A stretch of 64,000 nt of DNA from Pseudochelatococcus lubricantis (GCF_042432495.1 NZ_JBHLXC010000002.1:806001-870000); one strand, 5' to 3'; shown: positions 1 through 9,056, counted from the stretch's first letter. The notes: generated by a model from the sequence alone, not told the origin. A program made the numbers and translations.

Positions 1-607
1 CCGTGCCGGCATGAGTCAGCGAGAGCAGGTGCTCGCGCGTCATGACTTCTCCGGGGTTGGCACAGAACGCCAGTAGAATATCGAACTCCGCTGTCGTCAT
101 AAAGATCTCCACGCCTTGCGGATCGTGGAGCTTGCGGCTCACGGGATCGATCCGCCAGCCTGCGAAGGTCATGGCGGTCGGCCGGTCGCTGGTGCGATTG
201 CCATAGGAAGCCCTGCGTAACAGGCTTTTGATACGCGCCAGAAGCTCGCGCGAGTTGAAGGGCTTGGTGACGTAATCGTCTGCACCAAGTTCCAGGCCGA
301 GAATTCGGTCGATGTCCTCTCCCAGAGCCGTCAGCATCAGGATGGGTGTGATCGTGGAGGCGCGCAGCCGCCGGCAAATGCTGAAGCCGTCTTCGCCAGG
401 CAGCATCGCATCCAGTACGATCAGGTCGACGCCGTGACGGCGCATAAAGCGGTCCATCTCCGTACCCGACTTGACCGCAGTGGCCTGAAAACCTCCTTCG
501 GTGATCAGTTCGACCAGCATGTTGGCGATATCTCCATCGTCCTCGATGACGAGGATATGCGCCGTGGTCGAAGCGGCCGTCTTATGCGTTGCAAGCGCGC
601 CCTGCAT
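1..607 (-). CDS. OmpR-family response regulator (partial, runs off left edge)
   Basis: A two-component response regulator read from the ATG at 607. The receiver domain spans roughly residues 17-130: acidic pocket E22/D23, phosphoacceptor D66 in LIVLDAMLPGEDG, T93, and K115 in YVTKPF. A winged-helix output domain follows (TTAEFDILLAFCANPGEVMTR) and is cut by the window edge. It would be phosphorylated by a histidine kinase and bind DNA; no kinase is visible, and it could lie beyond the edge. Layout and motifs match OmpR/PhoB regulators; the target genes cannot be told. Confidence 0.85.
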   Translation of the reverse strand, partial: MQGALATHKTAASTTAHILVIEDDGDIANMLVELITEGGFQATAVKSGTEMDRFMRRHGVDLIVLDAMLPGEDGFSICRRLRASTITPILMLTALGEDIDRILGLELGADDYVTKPFNSRELLARIKSLLRRASYGNRTSDRPTAMTFAGWRIDPVSRKLHDPQGVEIFMTTAEFDILLAFCANPGEVMTREHLLSLTHAGT

Positions 608-764
608 TGTTGCCTACCAAACTCCATCATGCATAACATCCGGACATTACTACCATACCTCGTCGACTACAAAGCAGCGAGGCACAAGTCTAGAAGATCG
701 AAGCGAGTGAACCATGGCGTTGATTTCATTTGTAAAAACAACGCCAGCTGGCGCCTCAATTTCA

Positions 765-1832
765 TCAAAAGTGAAATGTGGGAATGGGGCCCGCGTCCCG
801 CGCCGCCAGCCTCTTGACCATGGTCTGCTCGCGAAAGAAGGTTCTGATCGGCTTCGCAGGGCATCCGCCCCAACGTTCGCCGGCTGGCACGTCGCGCATG
901 ACGCCCGATGCCGCCGCCAGTTGTGCGCCCCGGCCGATGTGGAGATGGCCAGCGATTGCGCTCTGGCCTCCGATCGCGACGAAATCCTCAATGGTTGTGG
1001 ATCCGGCAATGCCGGCTTGCGCGGCGATCAGGCAATGACGCCCAATCTCGACGTTATGGGCGATCTGGACGAGGTTATCGATTTTCGTCCCGTTGCCAAT
1101 CACCGTGTCGCGGCTGCTGCCGCGGTCGATGGTGGCGTTCGCCCCGATCTCGACGTCATCCCCGATGATAACCTTTCCCAACTGGACGACCTTGATATGC
1201 CCGCGCTCGGTCGGGGCAAACCCGAAGCCGTCCTGCCCGATCTGAACACCCGGATGGACGATGACGCCCGTGCCGACAACGGCATGAGTGATCGAAACGT
1301 GAGGACCGATGGAGGCATTCTCGCCAATGACCACGCCCGCTCCGATCACGGCATTCGCGGCGATCGTGCTTCCGGCCCCGATACGGGCCCCCTTGCCGAT
1401 GACGACGCCAGGGTCGATGACGACACTCGCGCCCAGACTGGCGGTCGCGTGGACAGTCGCGCGGGAGGAGATTTCGCCCTCGGCGTGAATGGCCTGGGGC
1501 CGCAGTTCGTCAGGATACAGCTGAGCGAGAAGCCGGGCAAAGGCCACATAAGGTTGGGGAACCAGCAGGGCCACCGTTCCCCTCGGCACCTGATCCTTGA
1601 AGCGCTCGCTGACGAAACAGGCCCCAGCATGGGTCTGTCGAAGCTCCTCAACATAGCGCGCATGATCCATATAGGCGAAATCGGTTGCTGTCGCGTTGCG
1701 GAGCGCAGCAGCGCCGGACAGGTGAAAGTCGAGGTTGGCCCCGTCGGCAAGCGCGATACCGAAATGACGCGCGACGTCGCGTAACGATATAGAGGGGCCT
1801 GTCGGCAGTGCGCACTCTTCGTGGATTGGCAT
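765..1832 (-). CDS. lpxD: UDP-3-O-(3-hydroxyacyl)glucosamine N-acyltransferase LpxD
   Basis: The third step of lipid A synthesis: transfer of a hydroxyacyl chain from acyl-ACP to the 2-amino group of UDP-3-O-acylglucosamine. The 355 residues match the family length. An N-terminal uridine-binding domain (to about residue 100) is followed by a long run of hexapeptide repeats (IGAGVVIGENASIG, VIIGDDVEIGANATIDRG) forming a left-handed beta helix. The catalytic His lies in AHNVEIG near residue 260. It stands alone, away from the usual bamA-lpxD-fabZ-lpxA cluster, so it may be a second copy. The C-terminal tail PIPTFHF is short. Confidence 0.93.
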   Translation of the reverse strand: MPIHEECALPTGPSISLRDVARHFGIALADGANLDFHLSGAAALRNATATDFAYMDHARYVEELRQTHAGACFVSERFKDQVPRGTVALLVPQPYVAFARLLAQLYPDELRPQAIHAEGEISSRATVHATASLGASVVIDPGVVIGKGARIGAGSTIAANAVIGAGVVIGENASIGPHVSITHAVVGTGVIVHPGVQIGQDGFGFAPTERGHIKVVQLGKVIIGDDVEIGANATIDRGSSRDTVIGNGTKIDNLVQIAHNVEIGRHCLIAAQAGIAGSTTIEDFVAIGGQSAIAGHLHIGRGAQLAAASGVMRDVPAGERWGGCPAKPIRTFFREQTMVKRLAARDAGPIPTFHF

Positions 1833-1892
1833 GACTTGTATCCGATTCCGGTGATAACGAAACTGAAAGACGACCTATCGGGATGGGCGGAG

Positions 1893-2042
1893 TCACAAAT
1901 CCGCCAGAACCTCCGTCGAGCGATGCACCCTGACGAGAGAGAGCATGGTTCTTTCCTTTCCACAGCCGAATGGCGCGAAAATGTCCAGCTCCCTTAGTTC
2001 GGCACAAGAGAGCAGCTCAATCTCGATATCCCTCGTCAACAT
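1893..2042 (-). pseudogene. Short coupled ORF, possible remnant of a LuxR/FixJ-type HTH
   Basis: A 49-residue frame whose ATG overlaps the stop of the gene before it (ATGTTGA), so it could be translationally coupled. The stretch LLSCAELRELDIFA, followed by GCGKE and a VHRSTEVL segment, resembles in order the LuxR-type HTH pattern (LTxxELEVL ... GxxNKEIA ... VxxHRxxI). Turns are missing and residues are lost. I read it, weakly, as the decayed DNA-binding half of a FixJ-like regulator. It could equally be a chance frame. Confidence 0.3.
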
Positions 2043-2392
2043 CCCCTGGCGATGAAGCGGACGCTTTTCAGGAACGCTTCCCTGTCGAAAAGCTCGTGAC
2101 GCGGCCTTGTCCCGGATCTTTGCCACCCGCGGCTGAAGAGATGGATGTCGACGAGCGGCAGATCCGATATCGCCCGGATGGGGCCGGTCATCGCTGCGAC
2201 AGTGATGACCGCGCAATGGCCACCAGTTTGAATTGCGTCTTCGAACTCGGGCAGGGAGGCTGTGCTGGTTACCGAAAAGCCCGAGCTTGTCAGCACGTCA
2301 TTCAGAAACGCCAAGGCTTCCTGTTCGCCCGGCAAACAGATCAGCACCTGTTCGTGCACAGGAGCGGTCATGCGCATTGCAGTCGTCCTCAT
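2036..2392 (-). CDS. Degenerate receiver-like protein (possible broken FixJ-type regulator)
   Basis: 118 residues. A receiver-like order can be followed: VLICLPGEQEALAFLNDVL (strand 1 and helix 1), GFSVTSTASLPEFEDA, HCAVITVAAMTGPIRA where the phosphoacceptor Asp should sit but is absent, and LFDREAFLKSVR, which resembles the last helix of FixJ receivers. The acidic pocket is also lost, so it should not take part in phosphotransfer. The start is 2392, or 2377 behind a GAGG. Its stop overlaps the next small frame. Either a pseudo-receiver or a decaying gene; no function is assigned. Confidence 0.4.
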   Translation of the reverse strand: MRTTAMRMTAPVHEQVLICLPGEQEALAFLNDVLTSSGFSVTSTASLPEFEDAIQTGGHCAVITVAAMTGPIRAISDLPLVDIHLFSRGWQRSGTRPRHELFDREAFLKSVRFIARGC

Positions 2393-2652
2393 TCTTGGTG
2401 ACTTCGATTCCTTGGTAACCAGGTTTGGGTGAATTGACGTTCTGTTTTGTTAAGTTTTGTTTCGACGTTATGTGGCCCGGGTGGCTCTCCCACAATTTGC
2501 GACGGACGCCGATATGCATGTGTCCTCAAAGAAAATCAACACTGCAATATTTTTTAACATCTCGAAACACTATCGAAAAGCCGTGATGGATATATTCGAT
2601 ACTGAAGACTTTAAATGAATCAGATTCCCGTTTTCTCGAAGCGGTAGGTCGC

Positions 2653-3075
2653 GTGAGTTGGAACACTATGAGTTTTATCACGAGAATCATGGCTGCGATC
2701 CTGTTGGCCTTTGTCGGCGCCACGGCCGCCCATTCCTCACCGGACATCGCGCGGCCGTGTCCATCTGACAGCCAGCAGTCGGCTTCCGAAGGAACGCCGT
2801 TGGATCTGACGGGTGTGGGCCGGTGGGAGTCTTGCGCGCTTCTCCTCGCTTCTGACGACACACTATTTCCACAGGAAATCAGGAAACCGCGACTCCCGGG
2901 CAGAGATGTGTGTGAGCCGGAGGACGCCATGCTGCAGGCGCGTCGGGCGGGGCTTCTCTACCCCCAGGTTCATCGGGTGACGTCGGCGTGGGTTGAAGTA
3001 TGGGGGCAGCGTTACGGACGCGATGATCGGTTGGTGTTCGCCAACCGTGCCGGATGTCCCCGTGCTCCGCTCTGA
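2653..3075 (+). CDS. Small exported hypothetical protein
   Basis: 140 residues from a GTG at 2653, or 136 from the ATG at 2667, which gives the cleaner signal peptide: MSFITRIMAAILLAFVGATAAHSS, with cleavage expected after AHS or nearby. The mature part has five cysteines, which suggests disulphides in the periplasm. No family is recognised. The AT-rich 260 bases upstream hold no other gene and could carry the promoter. Coding quality looks moderate, so this could be a real small periplasmic protein or a decayed one. Confidence 0.45.
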   Translation: MSWNTMSFITRIMAAILLAFVGATAAHSSPDIARPCPSDSQQSASEGTPLDLTGVGRWESCALLLASDDTLFPQEIRKPRLPGRDVCEPEDAMLQARRAGLLYPQVHRVTSAWVEVWGQRYGRDDRLVFANRAGCPRAPL

Positions 3076-3252
3076 GGAGAGGATCCAGGCGCGGCGGTCG
3101 ACGGACTGCCCTTCACACCATGCCTAGCCGCGTCCGTTCAATTCTGCTGCTCTTGGCGCGTGGTGGGAAAGTAACCAGGACCCCCAACGGGTGAGGCCGC
3201 ATGTCTTGCCGCGAACGGCGAGATCCAATTTTATGCTTTTCGAGGATTCAAG

Positions 3253-4422
3253 ATGAGCGAAGCGACTACAATGAAAGCGGTCAAGAAGCGCATCGTGCTG
3301 CATTTTCCCGGCTTTGAAGCTTTGGACGCCTGTGCACATCATGCACGCTATGAGCGCTCCGCTCAGCAGACCGGAAAGTTATGGAATATCGGAATAATGG
3401 TCGGTTCGCTACAGTCAGCGGGGCATTCAAACTGCTTCGCCACCTATAGCAGAGGGTCCGAGTGGCAGACGGTAAGTCGTGTTCACGTTTTCGACCACAG
3501 CGATCTTGTTGCGCACCTCGAGAGCAGGCCGCTCTATAAGCGACTGCTCTCAGGCTTTCGCAGCGCGTTGAGTGTTGTCTTTCAGGGCGGCGCCACCGCC
3601 TATTTCATCCATGCGTGGCGCTTCGGCCTGTTTTTTATATTCCCATTCATCCTCGTTGTTTTAGCTATTGCAATTAGTATTGGGTTTACCGCATATCCAT
3701 ACTTTTTTGACATGCACCCGGTTCATTATATTTTGAGTATCATATGCGCTATTGCTTTCTTTCTTCATATATTTATTCCATGGTCGAAAAATTTGTACAC
3801 CTTGCATCTTTTTTCCGACTGGGAACTGGCCGTATCGCTGGCCAGTCTGGACGAAGACCGTCTCAACCGGTGGCTTGAGGACCGCATGGCCTTGGTGCGG
3901 AAGGCTCTTGCCGAGGAGGCTGACGAGTATGTGATCAGTTCCCACAGCATGGGTTCCAGCATCGCAGTCCACGTGATTGGTATGCTGTTGGAGAGGGAAC
4001 CGCAGCTTTTCGAAGGAAAGCGCGTTATCTTTGTAACGCTCGGAGGGGCGATCCTGCAGGTTGCGTTGCTTCGCCGCGCTGTTGCGCTGCGGAGGAGGGT
4101 CGGAGCAATCGCACGGGCGAAAGGAATAGTGTGGTTCGAAGTCCAGTGTCGGACGGACGCCATACATTTCTACAAATCCTGCGTCACGAAACTTACTGGC
4201 CATGCCGAGGTGGTTCAACCGCGCATCATCAGTATCCGCATAAAGCATATGCTTTTTCCCGAACGCTATCGGAATATCAGGAGCGACCTTTTGCGGATAC
4301 ATCGACAGTATGTACTGGGTGCGGATGTCCGTGCGCCTTTTGATTTCATCCTCCTGACTGCCGGCCCACTTCCGGCGGCTTCCTTCGCCGATTTCTCATG
4401 TACAAATTTGCCGAGTCTATAA
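3253..4422 (+). CDS. Membrane-anchored alpha/beta-hydrolase-like protein
   Basis: 389 residues. Two hydrophobic segments at about 117-150 (FGLFFIFPFILVVLAIAI) and 156-178 (YILSIICAIAFFLHIFI) split the protein into a cytoplasmic N-terminal part and a C-terminal part. The latter carries SSHSMGSS with a candidate nucleophile at S232, close to the lipase G-x-S-x-G elbow but with Ser in place of the first Gly. The following helix (IAVHVIGMLL) fits that fold. A catalytic Asp and His are not assignable by eye. It stands alone, and codon use is more AT-rich than in the catabolic operons, which suggests acquisition. Confidence 0.55.
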   Translation: MSEATTMKAVKKRIVLHFPGFEALDACAHHARYERSAQQTGKLWNIGIMVGSLQSAGHSNCFATYSRGSEWQTVSRVHVFDHSDLVAHLESRPLYKRLLSGFRSALSVVFQGGATAYFIHAWRFGLFFIFPFILVVLAIAISIGFTAYPYFFDMHPVHYILSIICAIAFFLHIFIPWSKNLYTLHLFSDWELAVSLASLDEDRLNRWLEDRMALVRKALAEEADEYVISSHSMGSSIAVHVIGMLLEREPQLFEGKRVIFVTLGGAILQVALLRRAVALRRRVGAIARAKGIVWFEVQCRTDAIHFYKSCVTKLTGHAEVVQPRIISIRIKHMLFPERYRNIRSDLLRIHRQYVLGADVRAPFDFILLTAGPLPAASFADFSCTNLPSL

Positions 4423-4599
4423 ACTAATCTGAATATAATATTATGTACATACTGCATATCATGCACATGATAAAGTGAAATTATCTGCTTATAATGACAT
4501 TCCAATTGTTAATTTAAAATAGAAAATACAAATTTTAGAATTAATTATAACGATATTAATAAATAACATTGTGAGAATATAATAGTATATATTGAAACA
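4423..4599. other. Very AT-rich intergenic stretch
   Basis: About 180 bases dominated by A and T (runs such as ATTTAAAATAGAAAATACAA) in an otherwise GC-rich window. No gene, RNA or clear repeat is seen. Such islands are typical promoter-rich or H-NS/Ros-silenced DNA of foreign origin. Confidence 0.5.
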
Positions 4600-5376
4600 A
4601 TGACATTAATTTCAATGTGTAATTGGGGAATATTGCACGAACTGCTCTGGAAAGTATTCGGTAAACGCCAACACCCTTGCTTCAGTGTTAGTATCGCGGA
4701 GTTCCTTCCAATGTCACGTTCTTCTCTCTATTTCTCCATGTCGCGAACCATCCCGGTCTTCAAGGTCGCAGGCGCGCTCAACATGCCCATGCCCATGCGG
4801 ATGCAGGCAAATGAGGCGATGTGGACGGATCGAGGGTGGACGGTTCAAACGGAACTGATCGATACAAATCGTTTCGCTGTCTTTGCGAATCTCGTGGGGA
4901 AGGCGAGCGTCCACATCGGCAGCGGTGAGCACAAAACGCTCATTTGCTTTAACCGTTTCTCGTGCATGGCAGGACAATACGTCTTCGGAATAGATGGCGA
5001 TCTTCCTGCCTGTGCGAGCTTGCACGGGTCGCGCGGTCCGTTACCGGGCTGGCAGGTACGCGGCCGGACAGCGTTCCATCCTGTTCACAGCCAGGCGGCC
5101 GACTTACGGGAAGTGATAGACCCGCTGCCGCCTCGCGGGCTCCGTCCGGGTCGGTTGGTGGAGAGCGCGGTAAAACTGTGGAAGACAATGGGGCGACACC
5201 TGAAGTCCGAAGCGGCAGTCCATCTGTGCATGCACGCTGTTGTCATAGGCGGTATGGTCTGGCTGGCCTATGTGGCCGGCTATGCCGGTGTTGAAATCAT
5301 GGGTGAAATGGGCGCTGGAACCCAGGAGCAGATTTTCTGGCCTGTTGTACAAGTCACAAGAGAAGAGTGGCGCTGA
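4600..5376 (+). CDS. Weakly supported hypothetical membrane protein
   Basis: 258 residues if read from 4600. The N-terminal half has low-complexity stretches (MPMPMRMQ) and no recognisable fold. The C-terminal part has one clear hydrophobic segment (CMHAVVIGGMVWLAYVAGYAG) followed by a short polar tail. A shorter protein starting near MGRHLKSEAAVH (about 5188) is possible. The opposite strand of 4714-5025 also stays open for 103 codons, so even the strand is uncertain. I assign no function. Confidence 0.25.
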   Translation: MTLISMCNWGILHELLWKVFGKRQHPCFSVSIAEFLPMSRSSLYFSMSRTIPVFKVAGALNMPMPMRMQANEAMWTDRGWTVQTELIDTNRFAVFANLVGKASVHIGSGEHKTLICFNRFSCMAGQYVFGIDGDLPACASLHGSRGPLPGWQVRGRTAFHPVHSQAADLREVIDPLPPRGLRPGRLVESAVKLWKTMGRHLKSEAAVHLCMHAVVIGGMVWLAYVAGYAGVEIMGEMGAGTQEQIFWPVVQVTREEWR

Positions 5377-5752
5377 AATACGCCTTGTGAGCACCCTGTT
5401 GGTTTCGACATCCGCTCTCTTAGTTTCAATTTCTTCTGTCGCCGTACTGATTTTCGAGACCCACTGTTTACTTTGGCTTCTTCCTGCCTCTGGTACAAAA
5501 TATTAATTAACAAATAAAATCCATCTCGGGCTTGAGGCGGAGGTGATCGCGAGCGACGCCCGCGATCACCTCGATACGCTGATAGTCCTCCGACATACGC
5601 CTGTCTTCAAGGGTGTCCTTGAGCCTTCCCGTTTACGTTGGGCGTCCGGTTAAAATGTGGAAAAATTCAGTCGGTTACATAGATATTTGCACAATCAACG
5701 CCTTATATTTTTAGGCCCTTGGTATTCTGCAGATCGCGTCGACGCCATCACC
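5377..5752. other. Gene-poor stretch downstream of the terminase
   Basis: No convincing gene. Its main feature is the inverted repeat at 5540-5572. The sequence around 5520-5620 reads on the minus strand as a short fragment (EDYQRIEVIAGVARDHLR) that may be an old transposase scrap, which I cannot place. Confidence 0.35.
5540..5572. repeat. 12-bp perfect inverted repeat
   Basis: GAGGTGATCGCG at 5540-5551 and its exact complement CGCGATCACCTC at 5561-5572, with a 9-base loop. It lies about 180 bases past the end of the terminase gene and lacks a T-tract. It could be a terminator stem, an operator, or the edge of a mobile element. Confidence 0.5.
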
Positions 5753-7186
5753 TTACCTCACACCATCGAGCGTATAATACCCATGCCGCCGCCAATTGAG
5801 GAGCTGCGACAAGGCATCGGCCTGATCGTCATGACGGCCGTCAGGGAAAGCAAGAATCTCGTCCCGGAAGTTATCGAGCCAGGAAGCGGTCGACGGCAAC
5901 AGCACCGCGCCGGCCTCGATGCGGGCCGAGCAGGCCGACATCCTGACGACCTTGTCGGATTCCGCCTTGACCGCAATCGTGTGACAACCGTCACGCTTGA
6001 GGTCCTGAATCAGGCTCGTGCCGCTGCCCTTGTCCTCGATCAGAATGATTTGCGCCTTCCAGCGCTGTTTGGCCTGCAAGATGCGGTTCTTGAGGCTCGG
6101 ATAGTCGAGCCGAGCCCGGATGACATCGACGATGTAGACCGTGTCCTGCACGACAAGGGCGGTAATGCCCACCGAGTAATCGTTGAGCTCACCCGCCTTC
6201 GAGGCCGTGTCCCAGCTCTGCGCGATCATCGCCGGCCACTTCGCCTCGGGCATGGCGCCGTATTGACCGAACCAGGCCCATTTGATCATGTTGCCGCCGG
6301 CCGGCACCGGCGATTGCTGATATTGCGCAGAGAAGGCGGCCGAACCCATCTCGCGCTTCAGTCGGTCGAGATCGGTAACGGTGTCGCGGCCGGGGTGGAG
6401 GACATCTCCGGGCTTGATCAGGTGGAAGCGCCCGTACCCGATCGGGATACGGCGTTCTTCTTCGGCAATAGCGGGGAGATTGAGGTGAACCCAGCCGCCC
6501 TTGGTGAGCACATGACCGGCGAGATCGTCGACGTGCAGCCGCTGCATGATCAGGATGATGGCGTCGCTTCTGCGGTCGTCGAGCCGGGTCAGCAGCGTTT
6601 CGTCGAACCAGCGTTTGACGGAATCACGGGCCGCCTGCGACTCCGCGTCCACCGCTTTCATCGGGTCGTCGATGATGATAATGCCGCCGCCGCGTCCCGT
6701 GAGCGGCCCGCCCACCGTCGTGGTCAGCCGGTAACCGCCGTCCGTGGTGCGGACCTCGCGCTCCCGGTCCTTCCCGGGGTCGACCCGGGTGAACGGAAAC
6801 AGATCCCGATACCAGTCTGCCTTCATCAGTTTGCGGAAGGCATTGGCGTGCTCGACCGCGAGATCATTGCCGTAGCTTACTGTGATGATCCGTCGGTGAG
6901 GCTCACGGCCCAGAACCCAGGCCGGAAAGGCGACGGATGCGGAATGCGACTTCAGGCTGCGGGGCGGAACTGTGATCAGCAAGCGCTTGATGCGCCCGTG
7001 CATTACCTCCGACAGATGCCAAGCAAAGGCATCGATGTGCCAGTTATGCAGATAGGGCAGGGCGGAATAAAGCTCCCGGAACGATTTTTCGATGAAGGCG
7101 CCCAGGTTCTGCCGCTGGATCACCTGCATATCGTGATAGGTGAGTTCCGGCGGCTCACCCGCGACTTGCAAATGCGCTGACCTCAT
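5753..7186 (-). CDS. Phage terminase large subunit (ATPase + RNase H-like nuclease)
   Basis: 477 residues. The N-terminal packaging ATPase has a Walker-A-like VPPRSLKSHS (about residues 74-83) and Walker B GIIIIDDP. The C-terminal RNase H-fold nuclease has the expected acidic residues in SWDTAS, IEDKGSGTSL and DGRHDDQADALS. In phages this protein cuts and pumps DNA into capsids. No portal, capsid or tail gene lies nearby. It is the last gene of a four-gene cassette and overlaps the gene before it by an ATGA junction. Key residues look intact, so it is probably functional as an enzyme, in an unknown role. Confidence 0.9.
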   Translation of the reverse strand: MRSAHLQVAGEPPELTYHDMQVIQRQNLGAFIEKSFRELYSALPYLHNWHIDAFAWHLSEVMHGRIKRLLITVPPRSLKSHSASVAFPAWVLGREPHRRIITVSYGNDLAVEHANAFRKLMKADWYRDLFPFTRVDPGKDREREVRTTDGGYRLTTTVGGPLTGRGGGIIIIDDPMKAVDAESQAARDSVKRWFDETLLTRLDDRRSDAIILIMQRLHVDDLAGHVLTKGGWVHLNLPAIAEEERRIPIGYGRFHLIKPGDVLHPGRDTVTDLDRLKREMGSAAFSAQYQQSPVPAGGNMIKWAWFGQYGAMPEAKWPAMIAQSWDTASKAGELNDYSVGITALVVQDTVYIVDVIRARLDYPSLKNRILQAKQRWKAQIILIEDKGSGTSLIQDLKRDGCHTIAVKAESDKVVRMSACSARIEAGAVLLPSTASWLDNFRDEILAFPDGRHDDQADALSQLLNWRRHGYYTLDGVR

Positions 7187-7656
7187 TCGCTGTCCTCCGG
7201 AATCATGCCGTTCGGGAACAGTCGCTTGAAGATTGCTTGATCCGATTCGTTGAGCTGCCTGCGGGCGTCGTTATTCGAGCCGTTCGGTTGCGGCTCTATA
7301 TGGCCGAGGTTCCTCAGCATACCGAAAAGTGCCGTTGTTGCCTTGGCATCACCCTTGAGGGCCTTGTTGGTCAGTTGACGAAACCAGGCCTCCTTCCGGG
7401 TGATCTTCTTCTCCCGGTCTCCTTCCCGGACGATGATCTTCTCGTCCAGAATTTCCTGCAAGAGCGTGCCCGTGTTCTTGGTACCCTTCTTACGACCTTT
7501 AGGGTTTCCGGATTGGCCTAGCTTGAAACGGCTATGTTTCGGCGGGCTGCCGTAGCCCACCTCATAGGCCGGCGCCGATGCGGTCGTTTCTCCCGCCGGC
7601 CCTTCGGCATTGTCATCCACAGGGTGATCATTCATGAGAAACGAGCCTCTTGTCAT
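7183..7656 (-). CDS. DUF5681-type protein, probable small-terminase-like partner
   Basis: 157 residues, or about 150 from MNDHPVDDN. The signature YGSPPKHSRFKLGQSGNPKGRKKG, a basic Gly-rich patch (split here: GSPPKHSRFKLG, then QSGNPKGRKKG), marks the DUF5681 family. These proteins are regularly encoded just before terminase large subunits and are thought to bind DNA. The C-terminal half is helical (ALKGDAKATTALFGMLRN). It overlaps the methyltransferase gene upstream and the terminase downstream, so all are probably translated from one message. Confidence 0.8.
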   Translation of the reverse strand: MTRGSFLMNDHPVDDNAEGPAGETTASAPAYEVGYGSPPKHSRFKLGQSGNPKGRKKGTKNTGTLLQEILDEKIIVREGDREKKITRKEAWFRQLTNKALKGDAKATTALFGMLRNLGHIEPQPNGSNNDARRQLNESDQAIFKRLFPNGMIPEDSE

Positions 7657-9040
7657 TCGAGCCCGGTGTCGGGGCTATCGTATCCGGCAATTCGTCGGAA
7701 GCCCGATGCTGAGACCGCTCCGCTGCGCGCCGGGCGCGCACGGCCGTAAACGTCTCGCCCGTCGCCGTCAGCACGGCGTCGTCCTTCGCAAACTGTTGCC
7801 AGCGAAGGATCGCCGTATCGCAATAAAGGGGATCGATCTCCATCGTCCGCGCGCGGCGCCCGACTTTTTGCGCGGCGATCAGGATCGTGCCGGAGCCGCA
7901 GAAGGGGTCGAGCACGATGCCGCCCCGGCTCGAGCAGTCCTTCATCGCATCGACCACCATAGCGACCGGCTTAACCGTGGGGTGCAGGGCAAGCTCCTTC
8001 CTCGCGGTTCTGCCGCCCGAGCTGATGCCGCGATAATTCCAGACATTCGTCCGGTAGCGGCCTTTCTGGCCGAGCTCGAAGGAGTTTATATGCGGCGCGG
8101 TCCCTGCCTTCCAGGCAAAGATCAGCTCATGCCGGGAGCGATAAAAGCTCCCCATGCCGCCGTTGTCCTTCACCCACACGATCAGGTTCTTGAGCTCGAA
8201 ATAATGTGCCTCGCCCGCCTGCTGCATTTCGGTGAGATGGCGCCAGTCGATACAAAGGAAATGGATCGAGCCGTCCGCGCTGAAGGCGACCAGATGGCCG
8301 ATGACCGTGGACAGGAAGGCGGTGAAGCCGTCCCGCGACATCTCCCCCGAGGCCATGGCGAACTCGCGGTGGCGAATTTTTCCCGACCCGCCGACATGGC
8401 CGTCGATCAGGACGTTGTAGGGCGGATCGGTGAATACCATCTGCGCCTGCTCGATCCGGTCGCCTGCCGTCATCAGAAGCCGGTAGTTGTCGGCCTCCCG
8501 CGCATCACCGCAGACAAGCCGGTGATCACCGAGCAGCCAGACATCGCCCGCCTCGGTCGTGGCTGCGGTGCCGATGTCGATGGCCGGCACACGATCATCC
8601 CGCGGATCGGTGTCGTTGCGGGTACCGCCGATGTCGACGAGATCGTCGATTTCGGACACCGAGAAGCCGGTTAGGCCGATGTCGATCTCTGGCGCCTGCT
8701 CGATGAGGAACTGCAGCTCGATGGCCAGAATTTCCTCATCCCAGCCGGCATTGAGGGCAAGCTTGTTGTCCGCCACGATATAGGCGCGCTTTTCCGCCTC
8801 CGATAGCGATGCGATCAACCGGCAGGGCACCTGATCCATGCCGAGGAGTCTCGCCGCCTCGACGCGGCCGTGCCCCGCCAGGATGCGGTCATGCTCGTCG
8901 ATCAGCACGGGATTGGTGAAGCCGAACCGTTTGATGCTGTCGGCGATCTGGCGGATCTGCTTTTTCGAATGGGTACGCGCATTGCGGGGATAAGGCGTGA
9001 GGTCCCGGATACGCTTACTCAGTAGCTGCTCAGCGTCCAT
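7628..9040 (-). CDS. ParB/Srx-like domain fused to beta-class DNA methyltransferase
   Basis: 470 residues from the ATG at 9040, chosen because GGAGGG precedes it and the upstream gene ends at 9057. Residues ~1-110 are ParB-like (YPRNARTHSKKQIRQIADSI, LAGHGRVEAARLLG). The methyltransferase follows with the catalytic TDPPYN near residue 205 and the SAM-binding DPFCGSGT near 380; this motif order is that of beta-class N6-adenine/N4-cytosine enzymes. No cognate restriction enzyme is adjacent, so it is probably an orphan, phage-type methylase that marks DNA or guides the packaging proteins encoded after it. Confidence 0.9.
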   Translation of the reverse strand: MDAEQLLSKRIRDLTPYPRNARTHSKKQIRQIADSIKRFGFTNPVLIDEHDRILAGHGRVEAARLLGMDQVPCRLIASLSEAEKRAYIVADNKLALNAGWDEEILAIELQFLIEQAPEIDIGLTGFSVSEIDDLVDIGGTRNDTDPRDDRVPAIDIGTAATTEAGDVWLLGDHRLVCGDAREADNYRLLMTAGDRIEQAQMVFTDPPYNVLIDGHVGGSGKIRHREFAMASGEMSRDGFTAFLSTVIGHLVAFSADGSIHFLCIDWRHLTEMQQAGEAHYFELKNLIVWVKDNGGMGSFYRSRHELIFAWKAGTAPHINSFELGQKGRYRTNVWNYRGISSGGRTARKELALHPTVKPVAMVVDAMKDCSSRGGIVLDPFCGSGTILIAAQKVGRRARTMEIDPLYCDTAILRWQQFAKDDAVLTATGETFTAVRARRAAERSQHRASDELPDTIAPTPGSNDKRLVSHE

Positions 9041-9056
9041 CGTCGTCGCCCTCCGC

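Noticed and set aside
714..1784. 356-codon plus-strand frame with Asp-rich repeats opposite lpxD
   Set aside because: The apparent repeats (DDDARADN, DDARVDDD) are the mirror of LpxD hexapeptide repeats, not a calcium-binding protein.
5657..7180. 507-codon open frame on the plus strand opposite the terminase
   Set aside because: It is the GC-rich antisense shadow of the terminase; the protein is His/Arg/Asp-rich with no fold, while the minus strand has clear ATPase and nuclease motifs.
7628..9040. Classical restriction-modification system
   Set aside because: No restriction endonuclease is adjacent; the methylase is followed by packaging genes.
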